Assembly: GCA_910584595.1 (NCBI GenBank)
Contig: CAJUBQ010000076.1
Location: 1-22,226, forward strand
DNA length: 22,226 bases
From: an uncultured Eubacterium sp.
Lineage (GTDB): Bacteria > Bacillota > Clostridia > Lachnospirales > Lachnospiraceae
Reading direction: 5' to 3'
Positions 21,085 through 22,226 of the stretch are shown piece after piece. The notes under the pieces are model-generated. The model did no database searches and had not been told where the DNA came from. It was given only the letters and a program-made list of their open reading frames with translations. Numbering within the stretch: position 1 is the stretch's first letter; the number at the start of each line of letters is the position of its first letter. A program made the position numbers and the translations under genes.

Positions 21085-21085
21085 T

Positions 21086-21108
21086 ATATCATTCGTTTTG
21101 AATGATAT
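21086..21108. promoter_or_regulatory. Perfect 9-bp inverted repeat at the transcription start (operator or 5' hairpin)
   Basis: ATATCATTC (21086-21094) and GAATGATAT (21100-21108) are exact reverse complements around GTTTT. It begins two bases after the -10, so it covers the expected start of transcription. A repressor bound here would block a very strong promoter. An alternative is a stabilising hairpin at the 5' end of the mRNA. Confidence 0.6.
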
Positions 21109-21125
21109 TCAATTTTTAGAAAGTT

Positions 21126-21144
21126 AAGGAGGATGATTTTTATT
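21126..21144 (+). promoter_or_regulatory. Ribosome binding site directly abutting the ATG
   Basis: AAGGAGG (21126-21132) is immediately followed by the ATG at 21133, leaving no spacer. An in-frame ATT at 21142 would have a 9-nt spacing. The start codon of the secreted protein is therefore uncertain. Loss of three residues would not disturb the signal peptide. Confidence 0.45.
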
Positions 21145-21678
21145 AAACATTTAAGAAAATTCGTTGTGTATCTATTGCTTGTTTGCACACTATTAGGTGG
21201 TATGAATCTGAATGTGTATGCAGCAGAAAGTAATGAATGGGAATCAGGCGAAATAGTTGCTCACGCTGAAGTTACAGTGGATGGAGCGGTTACCGAGATG
21301 CCGATTGTATTTGTTACAGAAGAAGAAATGAACCATCTTATTGAAACAGGTGGTAAAGTAGCGAGAGATAATTGGGTTACAGATTATGTTGCTTTAACAG
21401 TAACAAGGGATTCAAGCAATTCCAATAAAGCTAAGATAGTGCTTATGAATGTGGGATTTATGTTTGATGTTGTTGATTCAGTGAAAGGAAGTATAACCTT
21501 TTACAATGCAAAAGGGCAGGGAATCATTAACCATAAAGTTGATGAGCGTAGATTAGTATATGGATGGGCTCATACAGATACTGTAACAGCGATAGGCTTC
21601 ACAAAAATAAGTTATGCATTAACAGTAACAGATGGCGGTAAAGGTACTTTAAATGAAGGCGAAAGAAATATTCCGTAA
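21133..21678 (+). CDS. Small secreted protein of unknown function (181 aa)
   Basis: I do not recognise the family. A clear signal peptide (KHLRK, then a hydrophobic core VVYLLLVCTLLGGM, cleavage likely after VYA at residue 30) is followed by about 150 residues that look all-beta, with alternating hydrophobic positions (for example YVALTVTRD, KAKIVLMNVGFMFDVVD, KGSITFYNAKG, ISYALTVTDGGKG). No cell wall anchor or catalytic motif is evident. Base composition is more AT-rich than the block to the left. The promoter is consensus and carries a perfect inverted repeat, implying strong but controlled expression. It is followed 8 nt later by a cytosolic protein gene, and the pair looks like an accessory two-gene unit. 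Confidence 0.82.
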   Translation: MIFIKHLRKFVVYLLLVCTLLGGMNLNVYAAESNEWESGEIVAHAEVTVDGAVTEMPIVFVTEEEMNHLIETGGKVARDNWVTDYVALTVTRDSSNSNKAKIVLMNVGFMFDVVDSVKGSITFYNAKGQGIINHKVDERRLVYGWAHTDTVTAIGFTKISYALTVTDGGKGTLNEGERNIP

Positions 21679-21686
21679 ATATAGTG

Positions 21687-22112
21687 ATGATGTTAAAGAA
21701 TTTTATTTCTATTGACTGGAATATGATGAAAAAAGCTGTTACTGAAAACAAAGATGAATGCATACAATGGGTAAAGAAATACATAAATTTAGGAATTGAA
21801 TATCGTTCATTAGGGATTGAACCTTTTGAAAAAGAATGTAGTATTAGTCAAAATGAATTTGAAAAAATAGCGCTAGAAATGAGGATAAATGGTGATTGTC
21901 CAGAGTATTGTTTTACAGTGTTAGCAAATTTACTTGGCAACAATACAATGGATTGTATTGGTTATTTTAGTAGTGTTGTTATTTTTCAATTTATTTTAAT
22001 TGAGTATGAGGAAAGTGTTTCCACTGACATTCTTGTAAAAATGCTTGGCTCATTATTAGGATTGGAACTTTTTTCTGAAATAAAGTTAGAATATGCGCAG
22101 TATTTTCATTAA
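21687..22112 (+). CDS. Small helical cytosolic protein of unknown function (about 141 aa)
   Basis: I do not recognise this protein. It has no signal peptide, is mostly helical and acidic, and has one hydrophobic helix pair around residues 75-110 (CFTVLANLLGN and IGYFSSVVIFQFILIEY), which may pack inside the fold and need not span a membrane. Start codons cluster as GTG-ATG-ATG at 21684-21692 with no good Shine-Dalgarno, which suggests translational coupling to the secreted protein gene ending at 21678. It has the same AT-rich composition as that gene. An intracellular partner, chaperone or immunity-type role for the secreted protein is conceivable, but nothing in the sequence proves it. Confidence 0.7.
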   Translation: MMLKNFISIDWNMMKKAVTENKDECIQWVKKYINLGIEYRSLGIEPFEKECSISQNEFEKIALEMRINGDCPEYCFTVLANLLGNNTMDCIGYFSSVVIFQFILIEYEESVSTDILVKMLGSLLGLELFSEIKLEYAQYFH

Positions 22113-22185
22113 GGTTTATGAATGGCTGTTGGATTAAGCATAAACAATTCAGACATGAATTTATTATTTCTTTACAGTTCCTTAG

Positions 22186-22226
22186 AGCGTGTTTGAAAAA
22201 TGCTTTCTGTGAGATGTGCTTCACAG
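22186..22226. mobile_element. Possible insertion-sequence terminus, cut by window end
   Basis: From GAGCGTGTTTGAAAA (about 22186-22200) the sequence changes character and carries CTGTGA...TCACAG (22207-22226), an inverted pair. The opening resembles, from memory, terminal repeats of IS elements common in Lachnospiraceae. No transposase frame is in the window, so this is tentative. Confidence 0.3.

Noticed and set aside
1..22226. CRISPR arrays, tRNA or rRNA genes
   Set aside because: No regularly spaced identical repeats with unique spacers, no cloverleaf with a CCA-proximal T-loop motif and no rRNA-like conserved blocks were noticed on either strand.

Overview
The window looks like chromosome from a spore-forming, low-to-moderate-GC Clostridia, most likely a Lachnospiraceae-type gut bacterium. 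The supporting signs are an alpha/beta-type small acid-soluble spore protein with a sigma-G-like promoter, strong AGGAGG ribosome binding sites, a Firmicutes MecA adaptor, and a Tn916/Tn1549-type integrase. The assignment is inferred from protein character, not from a database match.

Region 1 (1 to about 4050) is the integrase-side end of an integrative and conjugative element. It holds a small helical protein on the minus strand (141-443), two consecutive Xis-like winged-helix proteins (651-890 and 994-1236), a Tn916-family tyrosine integrase (1205-2470) closed by a UUCG-loop terminator, and then an AT-rich cargo gene (2607-3935). The cargo protein is unrecognised but carries an R-x5-H motif of the kind found in HEPN RNases. 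Three GTAGTAA-type motifs sit at and just past its stop codon and resemble the arm-type sites bound by Tn916 Int. About 60 bp later there is a T-rich/6-nt/A-rich candidate recombination core. If this reading is right, the cargo gene lies inside the element and the chromosome resumes near 4040.

Region 2 (4109-10791) is a series of mostly single genes: a low-molecular-weight protein tyrosine phosphatase, a secreted subtilisin-family protease with a large insertion and a C-terminal Ig-like domain, a DUF1653-type protein, a CYTH-domain protein (minus), a DJ-1/PfpI protein, a secreted GDSL/SGNH esterase (minus), and the spore protein. The gene-free stretch 8974-9225 contains nested inverted repeats and small open frames that I cannot assign.

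Region 3 (10944-20930) is a protein quality control and zinc block: trigger factor, clpP, clpX, lon and the ribosome-assembly GTPase ysxC/engB, all on the plus strand. These run with 9 to 11 nt spacing into a zinc-type ABC substrate-binding protein. After a 238-bp AT-rich gap come its ATPase and permease (ATGA overlap), then mecA under its own near-consensus promoter. Nascent-chain folding (Tig), ATP-dependent proteolysis (ClpXP, Lon), ClpC targeting (MecA) and zinc supply therefore lie together. ClpX itself carries a zinc finger.

Region 4 (20930-22226) is visibly more AT-rich and looks accessory. A consensus sigma-A promoter with a perfect 9-bp inverted repeat at the expected transcription start drives a small secreted protein, followed 8 nt later by a small cytosolic helical protein. 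At the right edge a sequence resembling an insertion-sequence terminus begins and is cut by the window. No rRNA, tRNA or CRISPR array was seen. No gene-free stretch exceeds 300 bases; the longest are 20847-21132, 8974-9225, 18238-18475, 4574-4786 and 444-650. In 4574-4786 I see only AT-rich sequence without a convincing terminator or promoter.
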